Shown: positions 10,439 through 18,816, counted from the first letter of the stretch. The stretch: DNA of 64,000 nucleotides from Qipengyuania gaetbuli (GCF_020171365.1 NZ_JAIUZO010000002.1:682001-746000); one strand, 5' to 3'. Notes: generated by a model from the sequence alone, not told the origin. Numbers and translations: made by a program.

Positions 10439-11833
10439 ATGAACGCCTCCAAACCCACCGTGATCATCATCGGCCGGCCCAATGTGGGCAAGTCCACCCT
10501 GTTCAACAGGCTGGTCGGCAAGAAACTCGCCCTGGTCGACGACCAGCCCGGCGTCACGCGCGACCGCCGGATGGGCGATGCCGTGATCGCGGGTCTCGAG
10601 TTCACCGTGGTCGATACCGCAGGCTGGGAAGACGAGGACGCCGAAACTCTCCCCGGCCGCATGCGCAAGCAGACCGAGGTCAGCCTCGAAGGCGCCGATG
10701 CCGCGCTGTTCGTGATCGATGCGCGAGCAGGCATCACCCCGCTGGACGAGGAAATCGCCCGCTGGCTGCGCGAGCAGGAAGTGCCGGTCGTGCTCGTCGC
10801 CAACAAGGCCGAAGGCAAGGCGGCAGAAGCAGGCATCTACGAAAGCTATTCGCTGGGCCTGGGAGAGCCGCTGGGCATCTCGGCCGAACACGGCGAAGGC
10901 GTGGCCGACCTGTTCGGCGGGTTGTGGCCGCTGATCGGAGCCAAGGCCGAAGAAGCCGAAACGGCTGCCGAGTTCGAGAGCGAAGACGATGAAGAGGCCC
11001 TGTCAGGTCCGCTCAAGCTGGCGATCGTCGGGCGTCCCAATGCCGGCAAGTCCACGCTGATCAACCAGCTGCTCGGCGAAGACCGCCTGCTGACCGGACC
11101 CGAGGCCGGGATCACCCGCGATTCCATCGCCGTCGACTGGGAATGGTTCGATCCCAAGGCCAGCGAGACGCGCCAGATCCGCCTGATCGACACCGCCGGC
11201 ATGCGCAAGCGTGCCCGCGTGGTCGACAAGATCGAGAAGCTGTCGGTCGCCGACGCGCGCCGCGCGATCGATTTCGCCGAGGTCGTGGTGCTGCTGCTCG
11301 ATGCGACCAAGGGGCTCGAACACCAGGACCTCAAGATCGCCAGCCAGGTACTCGAAGAAGGCCGTGCGCTGATGGTCGCGATCAACAAGTGGGACATCGC
11401 CGAAAACGCCAGCTCGCTGTTCAACGGCATCCGCGAGGCGCTGAACGAAGGGCTGGCACAGGTTCGCGGCGTGCCGCTGTTCGCCGTGTCCGCCAAGACC
11501 GGCAAGGGCCTCGACACCATGCTGTCCGCGGCCTTCGAACTACGCGAGGCGTGGAGCCGCCGCGTGCCGACAGCGGCACTCAACCGCTGGTTCGACGACG
11601 CGCTGGAAGCAAACCCGCCGCCCGCGCCCAAGGGCAAGCGCATCAAACTGCGCTACATCACCCAGGCCAGCACCCGCCCGCCGCGCTTCGTCGTGTTCGG
11701 CACGCGGCTGGACATGCTGCCCAAGAGTTACGAGCGCTACCTCGTCAACGGCATCCGCCAGAAGCTGGGCTTCGATGCCGTGCCGGTCCGCGTCGTGCTG
11801 AAGTCACCCAAGAACCCCTACAAGAAGGATTGA
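10439..11833 (+). CDS. der: Der (EngA), double GTPase for ribosome assembly
   Basis: 464 residues with two GTPase domains in tandem: the first has GRPNVGKST at 12-20, the second GRPNAGKST from about residue 199. Each is followed by its DTAG switch and an NKxD base-recognition motif. The C-terminal KH-like domain begins near residue 370. Two G domains in one chain are unique to Der, which acts in 50S subunit maturation. The acidic linker EFESEDDEEA separates the G domains. The next gene starts 5 bases after the stop. Confidence 0.97.
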   Translation: MNASKPTVIIIGRPNVGKSTLFNRLVGKKLALVDDQPGVTRDRRMGDAVIAGLEFTVVDTAGWEDEDAETLPGRMRKQTEVSLEGADAALFVIDARAGITPLDEEIARWLREQEVPVVLVANKAEGKAAEAGIYESYSLGLGEPLGISAEHGEGVADLFGGLWPLIGAKAEEAETAAEFESEDDEEALSGPLKLAIVGRPNAGKSTLINQLLGEDRLLTGPEAGITRDSIAVDWEWFDPKASETRQIRLIDTAGMRKRARVVDKIEKLSVADARRAIDFAEVVVLLLDATKGLEHQDLKIASQVLEEGRALMVAINKWDIAENASSLFNGIREALNEGLAQVRGVPLFAVSAKTGKGLDTMLSAAFELREAWSRRVPTAALNRWFDDALEANPPPAPKGKRIKLRYITQASTRPPRFVVFGTRLDMLPKSYERYLVNGIRQKLGFDAVPVRVVLKSPKNPYKKD

Positions 11834-11838
11834 TCGCG

Positions 11839-12330
11839 ATGCCGGTCGACCTGCTCCTCAGCCTGCCAGGGATCGACATCATCGAGCGCACGAGTTCGAG
11901 CGTCCGCGTCCAGAACGTGGTGCAGCTGTCGCTGGCACCCGCCTTCCTCCTTGCCGGTATCGGCGCGGTCATGAACGTCATGACCAACCGGCTGATCTGG
12001 GTCGCCAACAAGATCGAGCGCATCCTTGCCGCCGACGAGGCGGGCGAGGCAGGCGATCTGGTAAAGGAACTGCCCGCGCTGGAACGCCGCCGCGTGCTGG
12101 CCCAGCGCGCGGTGATGCTGAGCACCGCATCGGCTTTCACCATCAGCATCGTCATCATGCTGCTGTTCGTGAGCGCCTTCATCCGCACCCCGCTGGGAAC
12201 GCTCGTCGCGCTCTCGTGGCTCGTCACCATGGCGCTGCTGATGGCAGGTCTTGCGGCGTTCCTCATGGAAACGCGCACCGCGGCAAGGCGCAATCACGAA
12301 CGCATGGTCGAGCGCATCGGCGGCGACTGA
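11839..12330 (+). CDS. DUF2721 family membrane protein
   Basis: 163 residues with one hydrophobic segment near 33-50 and two more near 97-118 and 123-143. The N-terminal SVRVQNVVQLSLAPAFLLAGIG, the NRLIWV segment and the basic C-terminus match the DUF2721 family of inner-membrane proteins of unknown function. It follows der by 5 bases and is probably translated from the same message. No catalytic motif is visible. Confidence 0.78.
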   Translation: MPVDLLLSLPGIDIIERTSSSVRVQNVVQLSLAPAFLLAGIGAVMNVMTNRLIWVANKIERILAADEAGEAGDLVKELPALERRRVLAQRAVMLSTASAFTISIVIMLLFVSAFIRTPLGTLVALSWLVTMALLMAGLAAFLMETRTAARRNHERMVERIGGD

Positions 12331-12420
12331 CCGTATTTCCGCCTCCGGTCGGGGACAGGCCGACGCTACGGAAAGGCGACTATCCCTGCGTTATCTGCCG
12401 TTAATCGGTGCCGCTCCAGC

Positions 12421-12440
12421 CTCCCTTTCGAGCAAGGGAG
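12421..12440 (+). promoter_or_regulatory. Hairpin covering the ribosome binding site of the 12448 gene
   Basis: CTCCCTT, a 6-base TCGAGC loop, then AAGGGAG: a perfect 7-bp stem. The right arm is the Shine-Dalgarno sequence of the gene whose ATG starts 7 bases later. In RNA the stem would hide the ribosome binding site, as in RNA thermometers or protein-controlled leaders. The pairing is seen; the regulation is inferred. Confidence 0.5.
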
Positions 12441-12447
12441 ATTTGCC

Positions 12448-12648
12448 ATGCAGAGAATCAGCCTCTCGATCGTCCCCCACGGGGAAGACCACGCGCTGGA
12501 ATTCGACGCGCTCGACATTGCCGCCGCCCTCATGATTGCCGACATCAATGCCGCCGAGGGACCGGCCGAACTGCGCGAAGGCACGCGGCACATCGCCACC
12601 CTGCGCCGCCGCGGATCGGGCGGCGCGGTCTTCTGGGAAGTGTCGTGA
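12448..12648 (+). CDS. Small hypothetical protein
   Basis: 66 residues (MQRISLSIVPHGEDHALEFD...), with a strong AAGGGAG ribosome binding site 7 bases before the ATG. The pattern of an acidic, Ala-rich helix (ALDIAAALMIADINAAEG) followed by a basic segment and a final FWEVS suggests a compact cytoplasmic protein. No family recognised. Translation may be controlled by the hairpin that overlaps its ribosome binding site. It is convergent with bfr, with 10 bases between the stops. Confidence 0.6.
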   Translation: MQRISLSIVPHGEDHALEFDALDIAAALMIADINAAEGPAELREGTRHIATLRRRGSGGAVFWEVS

Positions 12649-12658
12649 GCGGGCCGGC

Positions 12659-13156
12659 CTAGCCGGCGTTTTCCTGCGCGTCGCCGGCGGGCTTGGAGTT
12701 GAGCTGGACGTAATTCTGCAGGCCCATGCGTTCGATCATGTCGAACTGGGTCTCGAGGAAGTCGACATGCTCTTCCTCGCTTTCGAGGATGCGCTCGAAA
12801 ATTTCGCGGCTGACATAGTCGCGCACGCTTTCGCAGTGTTCGATCGCATCGCGCAGCAGCGGGATCGCCTCGTTTTCCATCGCGAGGTCGGCGCGCAGGA
12901 TTTCCTCGACCGTCTCGCCGACCTTGAGCTTGTGGATGGCCTGGAAGTTGGGGAGCCCGTTCAGGAACAGGATGCGTTCGGCAAGGATGTCGGCGTGCTT
13001 CATCTCGTCGATGGATTCGTGCCGCTCGTACTCGGCCAGCTTGCTGACGCCCCAGTCGGCCAGCACGCGGTAGTGCAGCCAGTACTGGTTGATTGCCGTC
13101 AATTCGTTGGTCAGCGCCTTGTTGAGGTATTCGATGGTTTTCGGATCGCCCTTCAT
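12659..13156 (-). CDS. bfr: Bacterioferritin (haem-containing iron storage)
   Basis: 165 residues, the usual length. It oxidises Fe(II) and stores the mineral in a 24-subunit shell. All ferroxidase ligands are at their canonical numbers: Glu18, Glu51, His54, Glu94, Glu127 and His130. The haem ligand Met52 is also present, so this is a true bacterioferritin and not a Dps or a plain ferritin. It is followed upstream on the same strand by bfd, its electron donor for iron release. Confidence 0.96.
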   Translation of the reverse strand: MKGDPKTIEYLNKALTNELTAINQYWLHYRVLADWGVSKLAEYERHESIDEMKHADILAERILFLNGLPNFQAIHKLKVGETVEEILRADLAMENEAIPLLRDAIEHCESVRDYVSREIFERILESEEEHVDFLETQFDMIERMGLQNYVQLNSKPAGDAQENAG

Positions 13157-13280
13157 GGCCCTGTCCCTTTGCCTGGATTGAGGGCCGGACTATGCGTCCA
13201 CAGGCGCCTGCGGGCAAGGCGGGAAACGCGAAAAAATGGCGGAAATCCGCCAGTTGCGAGCGATTTTCAGTAGCGGTTTG

Positions 13281-13472
13281 TTACCGGCTGCAGGCCGGTT
13301 CGAAGGCCATTTCGCGCTCTTCGAAGATGATCGCATCGGCTTCGTCGAGGCAGGCGCCGCAATTGGGCCGCTTGCCGAGCGCGGCATAGCAGGCTTCCGC
13401 GTCGCCCGAAACGCGGCGCGCCGTGGCACGCAGGTCGGTTTCGCGGATGGCATTGCAGATGCAAGTGTACAC
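13281..13472 (-). CDS. bfd: Bacterioferritin-associated [2Fe-2S] ferredoxin
   Basis: 63 residues from a GTG start. Bfd docks on bacterioferritin and passes electrons to the core to release iron. Cysteines fall at positions 4, 6, 38 and 41 (CIC and CGAC), exactly the numbering of E. coli Bfd. This, and AAGGA about 10 bases upstream, decides the GTG at 13472 over the in-frame TTG at 13502, which would lie inside a palindromic operator. Two copies of a TTGCGA palindrome just upstream suggest iron-responsive control. The gap to bfr is 124 bases. Confidence 0.88.
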   Translation of the reverse strand: MYTCICNAIRETDLRATARRVSGDAEACYAALGKRPNCGACLDEADAIIFEEREMAFEPACSR

Positions 13473-13484
13473 GGTGTCGAGGTC

Positions 13485-13503
13485 CTTGCGATTGATTCGC
13501 AAG
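13485..13503. promoter_or_regulatory. Palindrome 1 upstream of bfd (Fur-like operator candidate)
   Basis: CTTGCGA, 5 bases, TCGCAAG: a perfect 7-bp inverted repeat of 19 bases, placed 13-31 bases before the bfd GTG. Size and symmetry fit a Fur-superfamily operator (7-1-7 type). The regulator is not identified by the sequence. Confidence 0.55.
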
Positions 13504-13512
13504 AGCAGATGT

Positions 13513-13531
13513 ATTGCGAATTAGTCGCAAT
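13513..13531. promoter_or_regulatory. Palindrome 2 upstream of bfd (Fur-like operator candidate)
   Basis: ATTGCGA, 5 bases, TCGCAAT: a second perfect 7-bp inverted repeat with the same TTGCGA core. Its centre is 28 bases from that of palindrome 1. It lies just past the 3' end of the DUF418 gene. Confidence 0.55.
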
Positions 13532-13540
13532 AGCAAGCCT

Positions 13541-14812
13541 TCACCGTTTGAGCGCGAACATCCGCCCATAGGTCAGGCAGCGCCACAGCCATTCGAGCGG
13601 TCCGTAGCGATAGCGTTCCAGCCACGGCTTCGACCATGCCAGCATCAGCACCCAGGCCGCCAGCACGAAGCCATACAGCTCGATTCGCCCGAAGCGCGCG
13701 AACAGGTCGAGGCCCCAGTTGCCGAACACGAACAGCATCACGATCGAGGTGCCGAGGTAGTTGGTGAAGGCCGCACGACCCGCGGCGGAGACCCGGTCGG
13801 CCAGCCAGCTGCCGGCTTTCGGCGCATGGAGCGCGAGGAGCACGGCAAGGCCGAGCACCATCAACAGGCGCGGGATATGCGACCACCCGACGAATGCGGC
13901 GAGCGTGCCGTAATAGGTGAGCCCTGCGTTCTTCGTCGCCACGGCGATCCACAGGTGGAGGACTGCGCCTATGACCAGCCCGGCCCAGGCCCAGCCACGC
14001 AGCTTGCGGCTGTCCCAGCGCCCGTCGAACAGGCCCTTCTGGTAGAGCACCATGCCGAACAGCATCAGCGGCAGCGTCTCGAAGGCGAAGAAGAACAGCG
14101 ACATCGCCGGTCCCGAGGCGTGTTCGGTGATATTGTGTTCGACATAGTCGAAATAGGTGCCGTCCTGCCGGATTACGGTCTCGGCGCGCCCGTCGGCCAG
14201 GTCCTCCTCGGCGGCGACCTGCAGTTCCTGCTGCATCGGGGCGAAGACGGCATTGTCCTGGTGGTCGCCATCGGCGGCAACCTGCATGAAGATCGTCATC
14301 ATGCCGTAGAGCAGTGCACCCGCGATATAGGCGAGGATGCCGAACACCAGCTTCTTGCGCAAGCTCATGCCGATGAAGACGGCCACGGCGATGAGCCCGC
14401 TGATGGCGTAGAGGAACAGGATGTCCCCGCGCCAGATGAAGTAGAAATGGATCAGCCCGAACAGGCCGAGCCACAGTAGGCGCTTAACCTGCAACCAGAC
14501 CGTGCCGCCCTTGGCCCAGACGCGCTCCATGAAGAGGTATAGCCCGGCCCCGAACAGCAGGCTGAACAGCCCTCGCATCTTGCCGTCTATCAGGACGAAC
14601 TGGGCGACCCACAGCCAGCCGTCGGCCGGGCCCGGCTCGGTCGCGAAGCCATCGGGGAACATGTAGGCGGTGAACGGCTGGCCCATCGCGAAGATATTCG
14701 CGGCAAGGATGCCCATAACGGCGAGGCCGCGGATGAAGTCGAGGCTGGCAATCCGCCCGCCGGTTTCGGCAATCGGCTGCGGCCGGTCCGGTGTCGTCGC
14801 TTCGCTGACCAT
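13541..14812 (-). CDS. DUF418-domain integral membrane protein (YeiB-like)
   Basis: 423 residues with about ten hydrophobic segments. The opening GGRIASLDFIRGLAVMGILAANIFAM is the standard first helix of YeiB/DUF418 proteins. The C-terminal third, with GRAAFTNYLGTSIVMLFVF and GPLEWLWRCLTY, is the DUF418 domain itself. The family is thought to be transport- or acyltransferase-related, but no function is established. It reads toward bfd on the same strand, with 68 bases between. No operon partner gives a clue. Confidence 0.88.
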   Translation of the reverse strand: MVSEATTPDRPQPIAETGGRIASLDFIRGLAVMGILAANIFAMGQPFTAYMFPDGFATEPGPADGWLWVAQFVLIDGKMRGLFSLLFGAGLYLFMERVWAKGGTVWLQVKRLLWLGLFGLIHFYFIWRGDILFLYAISGLIAVAVFIGMSLRKKLVFGILAYIAGALLYGMMTIFMQVAADGDHQDNAVFAPMQQELQVAAEEDLADGRAETVIRQDGTYFDYVEHNITEHASGPAMSLFFFAFETLPLMLFGMVLYQKGLFDGRWDSRKLRGWAWAGLVIGAVLHLWIAVATKNAGLTYYGTLAAFVGWSHIPRLLMVLGLAVLLALHAPKAGSWLADRVSAAGRAAFTNYLGTSIVMLFVFGNWGLDLFARFGRIELYGFVLAAWVLMLAWSKPWLERYRYGPLEWLWRCLTYGRMFALKR

Positions 14813-14905
14813 GATCCCCCCTTGTCCGAAGCGGGGTCTACGCCTCTGCCCGGCAGGGTGACACCCCCGCCAGCCGACCTGCGCACAGCTTTCGACGAAT
14901 GCCGC

Positions 14906-15910
14906 TCAGCGGGTGACGAGGCAGTCCTGCCCGCTACGCTTGAGCGAAGCGCAGGCGGACGCGGCCTCGGAGCGGCTGGCATAGCCCGATGCATAGAGCA
15001 CGGTCAGCTTGCCCGAAGCCTTCTCGAGCTTGTCACGTCCGGCGACCTCGGGCCGCGATGCCAGTTGCCGCCACATGCGGTCGGCATTCCCGGCCACGGC
15101 GAACGAGCCGAGCTGGACCTTCCATTCGCCGGCAGGCTTCGTAGCCGGCGCTTTCGGCGCGGCAGGCTTGGCCGGAGCGGGTGCAGGCGCGGCCAGCGCT
15201 GCGACAGTTACCGGGGCCTTGTGGACCTGGACGGGCTTGGGGGCAGGTGCAGGAGCAGGCGCAGGGGCGGCGGGCTCTTCCGTAGCCCCCAGAGCGAGAT
15301 CGACCGCGGCAAGGTCACGCGCACGGCGCGATTCGGCGTCTGCCCTGATCGAGACGGCCAGCGCCTGGGCCTGCTGGCGCTGCTCCAGCGGGATATATTC
15401 GTCCATCTGCGCCAGAGCGCTCGCCGCCTGTGGCAGGCCCGTGCTGTTGGCCAGCGTCAGAAGGGCATAGGCGCGCGGCCAGTCCTTGTCGGCAAGGTCG
15501 CCGTTGAAATGCGCGATACCGAGGAGATATTGCGCACGCGGATCGCCCCGCCCTGCCGCGCCCGCGACATAGGGCATGGCCTTCTCCCGCTCCCCCTTCT
15601 GGAACAAGAGCAGGCCGTACTGGTCGGCCGCGCGCAGGTGCCCCTGTGCCGCCGCCTGCGCATAGAGGGTCTCGGCCTGCGCATCGTCCGCCGGCACGCC
15701 GCGGCCAAGCCGGTAGGCCTGCGCGAGATTGAACTGCGCATCGGCATCGCCCGAGCGCGCCGGTTCGCGCCATTCGCGTACGGCAGCATCGTAATTGCCC
15801 GCGCTCCACGCATCGACTCCGGCCTTCACGTCGGCCAGCGCCGAACCCGCAGGCAGCAGCACCGCGAGCGCTGCGAGCGCTGCGCAAATGCCTGACTTGT
15901 GGAGCTTCAT
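14906..15910 (-). CDS. Sel1-repeat and SPOR-domain periplasmic protein
   Basis: 334 residues. A signal peptide (KSGICAALAALAVLLPAGSALA) is followed by three or four Sel1/TPR-like helical repeats at about 30-165 (AQFNLAQAYRLGRGVPADD and relatives), a Pro/Ala-rich linker at 215-255, and a C-terminal SPOR domain from about 260 (GEWKVQLGSFAVAGNADRMW...). SPOR domains bind denuded glycan strands at the division septum, so a role in cell-wall processing is inferred. The ATG at 15910 is preferred; a GTG two codons earlier exists. It is divergent from the ParA cluster, whose lipoprotein also ends in SPOR. Confidence 0.85.
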   Translation of the reverse strand: MKLHKSGICAALAALAVLLPAGSALADVKAGVDAWSAGNYDAAVREWREPARSGDADAQFNLAQAYRLGRGVPADDAQAETLYAQAAAQGHLRAADQYGLLLFQKGEREKAMPYVAGAAGRGDPRAQYLLGIAHFNGDLADKDWPRAYALLTLANSTGLPQAASALAQMDEYIPLEQRQQAQALAVSIRADAESRRARDLAAVDLALGATEEPAAPAPAPAPAPKPVQVHKAPVTVAALAAPAPAPAKPAAPKAPATKPAGEWKVQLGSFAVAGNADRMWRQLASRPEVAGRDKLEKASGKLTVLYASGYASRSEAASACASLKRSGQDCLVTR

Positions 15911-16039
15911 CTGCACGTCCCCGTCCTTTTCCCTGTGCCGGTGGATACCCGCCGAGGCGGTCTGATAGCAACGCCCGGCTTAACAAAGCCTCGACATTGC
16001 GGCCTCGCGCCCTCGCAAATGAATGTCTGGGAAAATTAA

Positions 16040-16052
16040 CCCTAAATTAGGG
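16040..16052. promoter_or_regulatory. Palindrome upstream of the ParA-like gene
   Basis: CCCTAA-A-TTAGGG, a perfect 6-bp inverted repeat in an AT-rich patch between the divergent Sel1/SPOR and ParA genes. A half-site TTAGGGGG occurs just before the third gene of the cluster. It is a possible binding site for the ribbon-helix-helix-like protein encoded at 16881. Confidence 0.3.
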
Positions 16053-16133
16053 GTAGTCTGCGATTTCCTTCTGTCGAGAGGGCCGCACCTTCGCGGCTCG
16101 ACGTGGCTACAGGCGCAATCAGGGGGACCAACC

Positions 16134-16850
16134 TTGCGTGTATTGGCATTGGCATCGCAGAAGGGCGGATCGGGCAAGACCACCCTATCCGGACATCTAG
16201 CCGTTCAGGCACAGCGAGCGGGCGCAGGCCCGGTCGTGCTGATCGACATCGACCCGCAAGGCTCGCTTGCCGACTGGTGGAACGAGCGCGAGGCGGAACT
16301 TCCCGCCTTCGCCCAGACCACGGTCGCCCGGCTCGCCAACGACCTGGCGGTCCTGCGCCAGCAGGGCTTCAAGCTCGCCGTCATCGATACGCCGCCGGCC
16401 ATCACCATGGCCATCCAGTCGGTGATTTCGGTTGCCGAACTGATCGTCGTGCCGACCCGTCCCAGCCCGCACGATCTGCGCGCCGTCGGTGCCACCGTCG
16501 ACCTGTGCGAACGCGCCGGCAAGCCGCTGATCTTCGTGGTCAACGCAGCCACGCCCAAGGCCAAGATCACCTCGGAAGCCGCCGTCGCGCTGTCGCAGCA
16601 CGGCACGGTCGCCCCGATCACCCTGCACCACCGCACCGACTTCGCTGCCTCGATGATCGACGGCCGCACGGTCATGGAAGTGGATCCGGAAAGCCGTTCG
16701 GCTGCCGAGGTCACCGCGCTGTGGAAGTATATCGCGGACCGCCTCGAAAAGAATTTCCGCCGCACCGTGTTTGCCGCGCCGAACTCCCAGTCGGCCGTGC
16801 CCGGTGCCTATCGTCCCGCCGGTGGCTTCGGCCGTCGGGTCGCCCAGTAA
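16134..16850 (+). CDS. ParA-family ATPase (orphan, positioning type)
   Basis: 238 residues from a TTG start with AGGGGGA upstream; it opens MRVLALASQKGGSGKTT, the deviant Walker A being KGGSGKT at 10-16. DIDPQGSLADWW, VIDTPP (Walker A') and later NAATPKAKITSE complete the ParA/MinD fold. Such ATPases form nucleotide-dependent dimers that position DNA or protein cargo. No ParB lies next to it, so this is not the chromosomal parAB pair. Its neighbours are a small DNA-binding-like protein and a TPR-SPOR lipoprotein. A longer frame beginning with ATG at 16023 exists but has no good ribosome site and would include the palindrome. Confidence 0.85.
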   Translation: MRVLALASQKGGSGKTTLSGHLAVQAQRAGAGPVVLIDIDPQGSLADWWNEREAELPAFAQTTVARLANDLAVLRQQGFKLAVIDTPPAITMAIQSVISVAELIVVPTRPSPHDLRAVGATVDLCERAGKPLIFVVNAATPKAKITSEAAVALSQHGTVAPITLHHRTDFAASMIDGRTVMEVDPESRSAAEVTALWKYIADRLEKNFRRTVFAAPNSQSAVPGAYRPAGGFGRRVAQ

Positions 16851-16880
16851 GAGCACAAGAGGAAAGGCGGGGCTAGCCGG

Positions 16881-17393
16881 ATGTCTGACGCCAATTTCGC
16901 ATCGCTCTCTTCGACCCTGCTCGCACGCAAGGGCGGCGCCAAGCCTGCCATGCGTCCGCAGTCGACGATTGCCGGGCCAGTGGACGGAGCCGCAGCGGCG
17001 GCCAACCTCGAGGACCTTGGCTGGAACGATATGGGTGACGACGCGCCTGTTGCCGAAAGCAAGAGCGCACAAGTCGTCTCGATCGCACCGCTGGCCGCCA
17101 ATGAAAGCGGCGGCCCGAACCAGGTACGCGCTTCGCTGGATCGCATTGCGAGCCAGCTGGAAAAGAAGCCGGAAGACAAACAGCCCGTCCAGCGCGCTTC
17201 CGCGCTGCGCCAGGGCAAGCGCGCGGCCTTCACGCTGCGCCTCGACCAGAAACGGCACCTCATGCTGCGCCTCGCCTGCACCGTTCGCGGTGCCAGCGCC
17301 CAGCAGCTGGTGACCGACGCACTCGACGGCCTCTTGGCCGAAATGCCGGAAATCGCCGCGCTCGCTGCCCAGGTGCAGCGGGACGGTCAGTGA
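16881..17393 (+). CDS. Small protein with C-terminal ribbon-helix-helix-like region
   Basis: 170 residues. The first 115 are low-complexity and probably disordered. The last 50 (KRAAFTLRLDQKRHLMLRL, then SAQQLVTDALDGLL) have the strand plus two helices expected of a ribbon-helix-helix fold. It lies 30 bases after the ParA-like gene and 40 before the lipoprotein gene. As in other ParA systems it may be the ATPase partner or a DNA-binding adaptor; this is inferred from size, position and fold pattern. No named family recognised. Confidence 0.65.
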   Translation: MSDANFASLSSTLLARKGGAKPAMRPQSTIAGPVDGAAAAANLEDLGWNDMGDDAPVAESKSAQVVSIAPLAANESGGPNQVRASLDRIASQLEKKPEDKQPVQRASALRQGKRAAFTLRLDQKRHLMLRLACTVRGASAQQLVTDALDGLLAEMPEIAALAAQVQRDGQ

Positions 17394-17433
17394 GCACAAC
17401 CAAGGACGTGGGATCGCCTTTAGGGGGTAAGCA

Positions 17434-18750
17434 ATGACGCAGACCAGGAAACAAATCTTCGTCCGGCTGGCCGTTACCACGGCCCTGGCAACCACAGGCC
17501 TTGCAGGCTGCAGCGGCAAGGTCGCACCGACCGCGTCGCATTCGGCCGCCAAGGCCGAACTCGCGCTGCAGAAGGGCAAGGCCAGCAAGGCCGTCCAGCA
17601 CGCCGAGGCGGCGGTTCTCGCCAGCCCGCGCGATGCCGGCGCCCGCACGCTGCTGGGCAATGCCTATCTCGAATCCGGTCGTTTCCAGTCCGCTGCGCAG
17701 AGCTTTGCCGATGCGGTCACACTGGGCGACAATGGCCCGCGCACTGTCGTCAGCCTCGCCCTCGCCCAGATCGGCGCGGGCGACCAGGCCGGCGCCATCG
17801 AAACGCTCGAGCGCTGGGAAGCCGCCATCGATCCGGCCGACTTCGGCCTCGCCATCGCGCTTGCCGGCCAGCCGGAACGCGGCGTCCATGTGCTGAGCAA
17901 TGCCATTCGCGGCGGTGAAAACACCGCCAAGACCCGCCAGAACCTCGCCTATGCCTATGCGCTTTCGGGCCAGTGGCGCGCTTCGCGCCTGATGGTTGCC
18001 GAAGACGTGCCCGCCGACCAGGTCGGCGACCGCATGGCCGAATGGGGCGCGCTTGCCAGCCCGCAGATGTCGCGCGTTCGCGTCGCCCACCTGATGGGTG
18101 TCGGTATCGAAGCCGACCTGGGCCAGCCGGCCATCCTCGCGCTGTCGAACAATCCGAGCGTCGAAATGCTCGCCGCCGAAACCGCCACCGACGAAGTCGT
18201 CGTCGAGGACGAGGCCCCGGCCTTCGCTTTCGCCGGCGAACTGCCGCCGGTCGACGATGCCCCGGTCGCGCTCGACGATGCCGACGCCGGCCTAGCCGAT
18301 GCCGGCCTGTCGGTCGCACAGCCGCGCAAGCAGTTCGTCGCCGCCGAAGTCGCGCAGCCGGTCCCGGCTCCGGCCCCGGCCAAGTCGCGTGTCGCCGATG
18401 CCGCTCCGGCACGCGCTGCCGCACCTGCCGCCGCGCCGAGCCTCTCTCTTGCCAAGGGCAATTACAACATCCAGCTCGGCTCGTATTTCTCGATGTCCGA
18501 TGCGCAGGAAGGCTGGCGCAAGTTCCAGGACATGTATCCCCAGCTGAGCGACGCGCAGAAGGTCATCACCAAGGCCCGCGTGAACGGCAAGATCTACTAC
18601 CGCGTGGCCGCTGCCGGCTTCGCCAGGGATTCTGCCCGCGGCCTGTGTTCCACGGTCAAGGGCAAGGGCGGCGGTTGCATCGCCTATGCCTCCGGAAATC
18701 CGCTTCCCGGTCATCTCGGGGATGCGGCAATAAGGGTCGCAGCGCGCTAA
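17434..18750 (+). CDS. TPR lipoprotein with C-terminal SPOR domain
   Basis: 438 residues. The leader ends in the lipobox LAGC with Cys26, so the mature protein should be lipid-anchored. Helical TPR-like repeats cover about 35-180 (AELALQKGKASKAVQHAEAA, RTLLGNAYLESGRFQSAAQ). An acidic Ala/Pro-rich linker follows (about 200-330). The SPOR domain is at about 345-430 (NYNIQLGSYFSMSDAQEGWR). The first part resembles TadD-type pilotin/TPR proteins. Third gene of the ParA cluster, it would give that cluster an envelope-bound, septum-seeking member. A strong terminator follows. Confidence 0.85.
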   Translation: MTQTRKQIFVRLAVTTALATTGLAGCSGKVAPTASHSAAKAELALQKGKASKAVQHAEAAVLASPRDAGARTLLGNAYLESGRFQSAAQSFADAVTLGDNGPRTVVSLALAQIGAGDQAGAIETLERWEAAIDPADFGLAIALAGQPERGVHVLSNAIRGGENTAKTRQNLAYAYALSGQWRASRLMVAEDVPADQVGDRMAEWGALASPQMSRVRVAHLMGVGIEADLGQPAILALSNNPSVEMLAAETATDEVVVEDEAPAFAFAGELPPVDDAPVALDDADAGLADAGLSVAQPRKQFVAAEVAQPVPAPAPAKSRVADAAPARAAAPAAAPSLSLAKGNYNIQLGSYFSMSDAQEGWRKFQDMYPQLSDAQKVITKARVNGKIYYRVAAAGFARDSARGLCSTVKGKGGGCIAYASGNPLPGHLGDAAIRVAAR

Positions 18751-18775
18751 GACGCGTAGCCATAATCCAAGACTG

Positions 18776-18811
18776 AAAGCCCCTGCCGGAGCGATCCGGG
18801 AGGGGCTTTTT
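18776..18811 (+). terminator. Intrinsic terminator after the ParA/SPOR cluster
   Basis: AAAGCCCCT and CCGGA pair with TCCGG and AGGGGCTTT around a GCGA loop, followed by a T tract. The minus-strand reading also ends in TTT, so it can serve the convergent pyrBC transcript too. Confidence 0.85.
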
Positions 18812-18816
18812 CTTGG

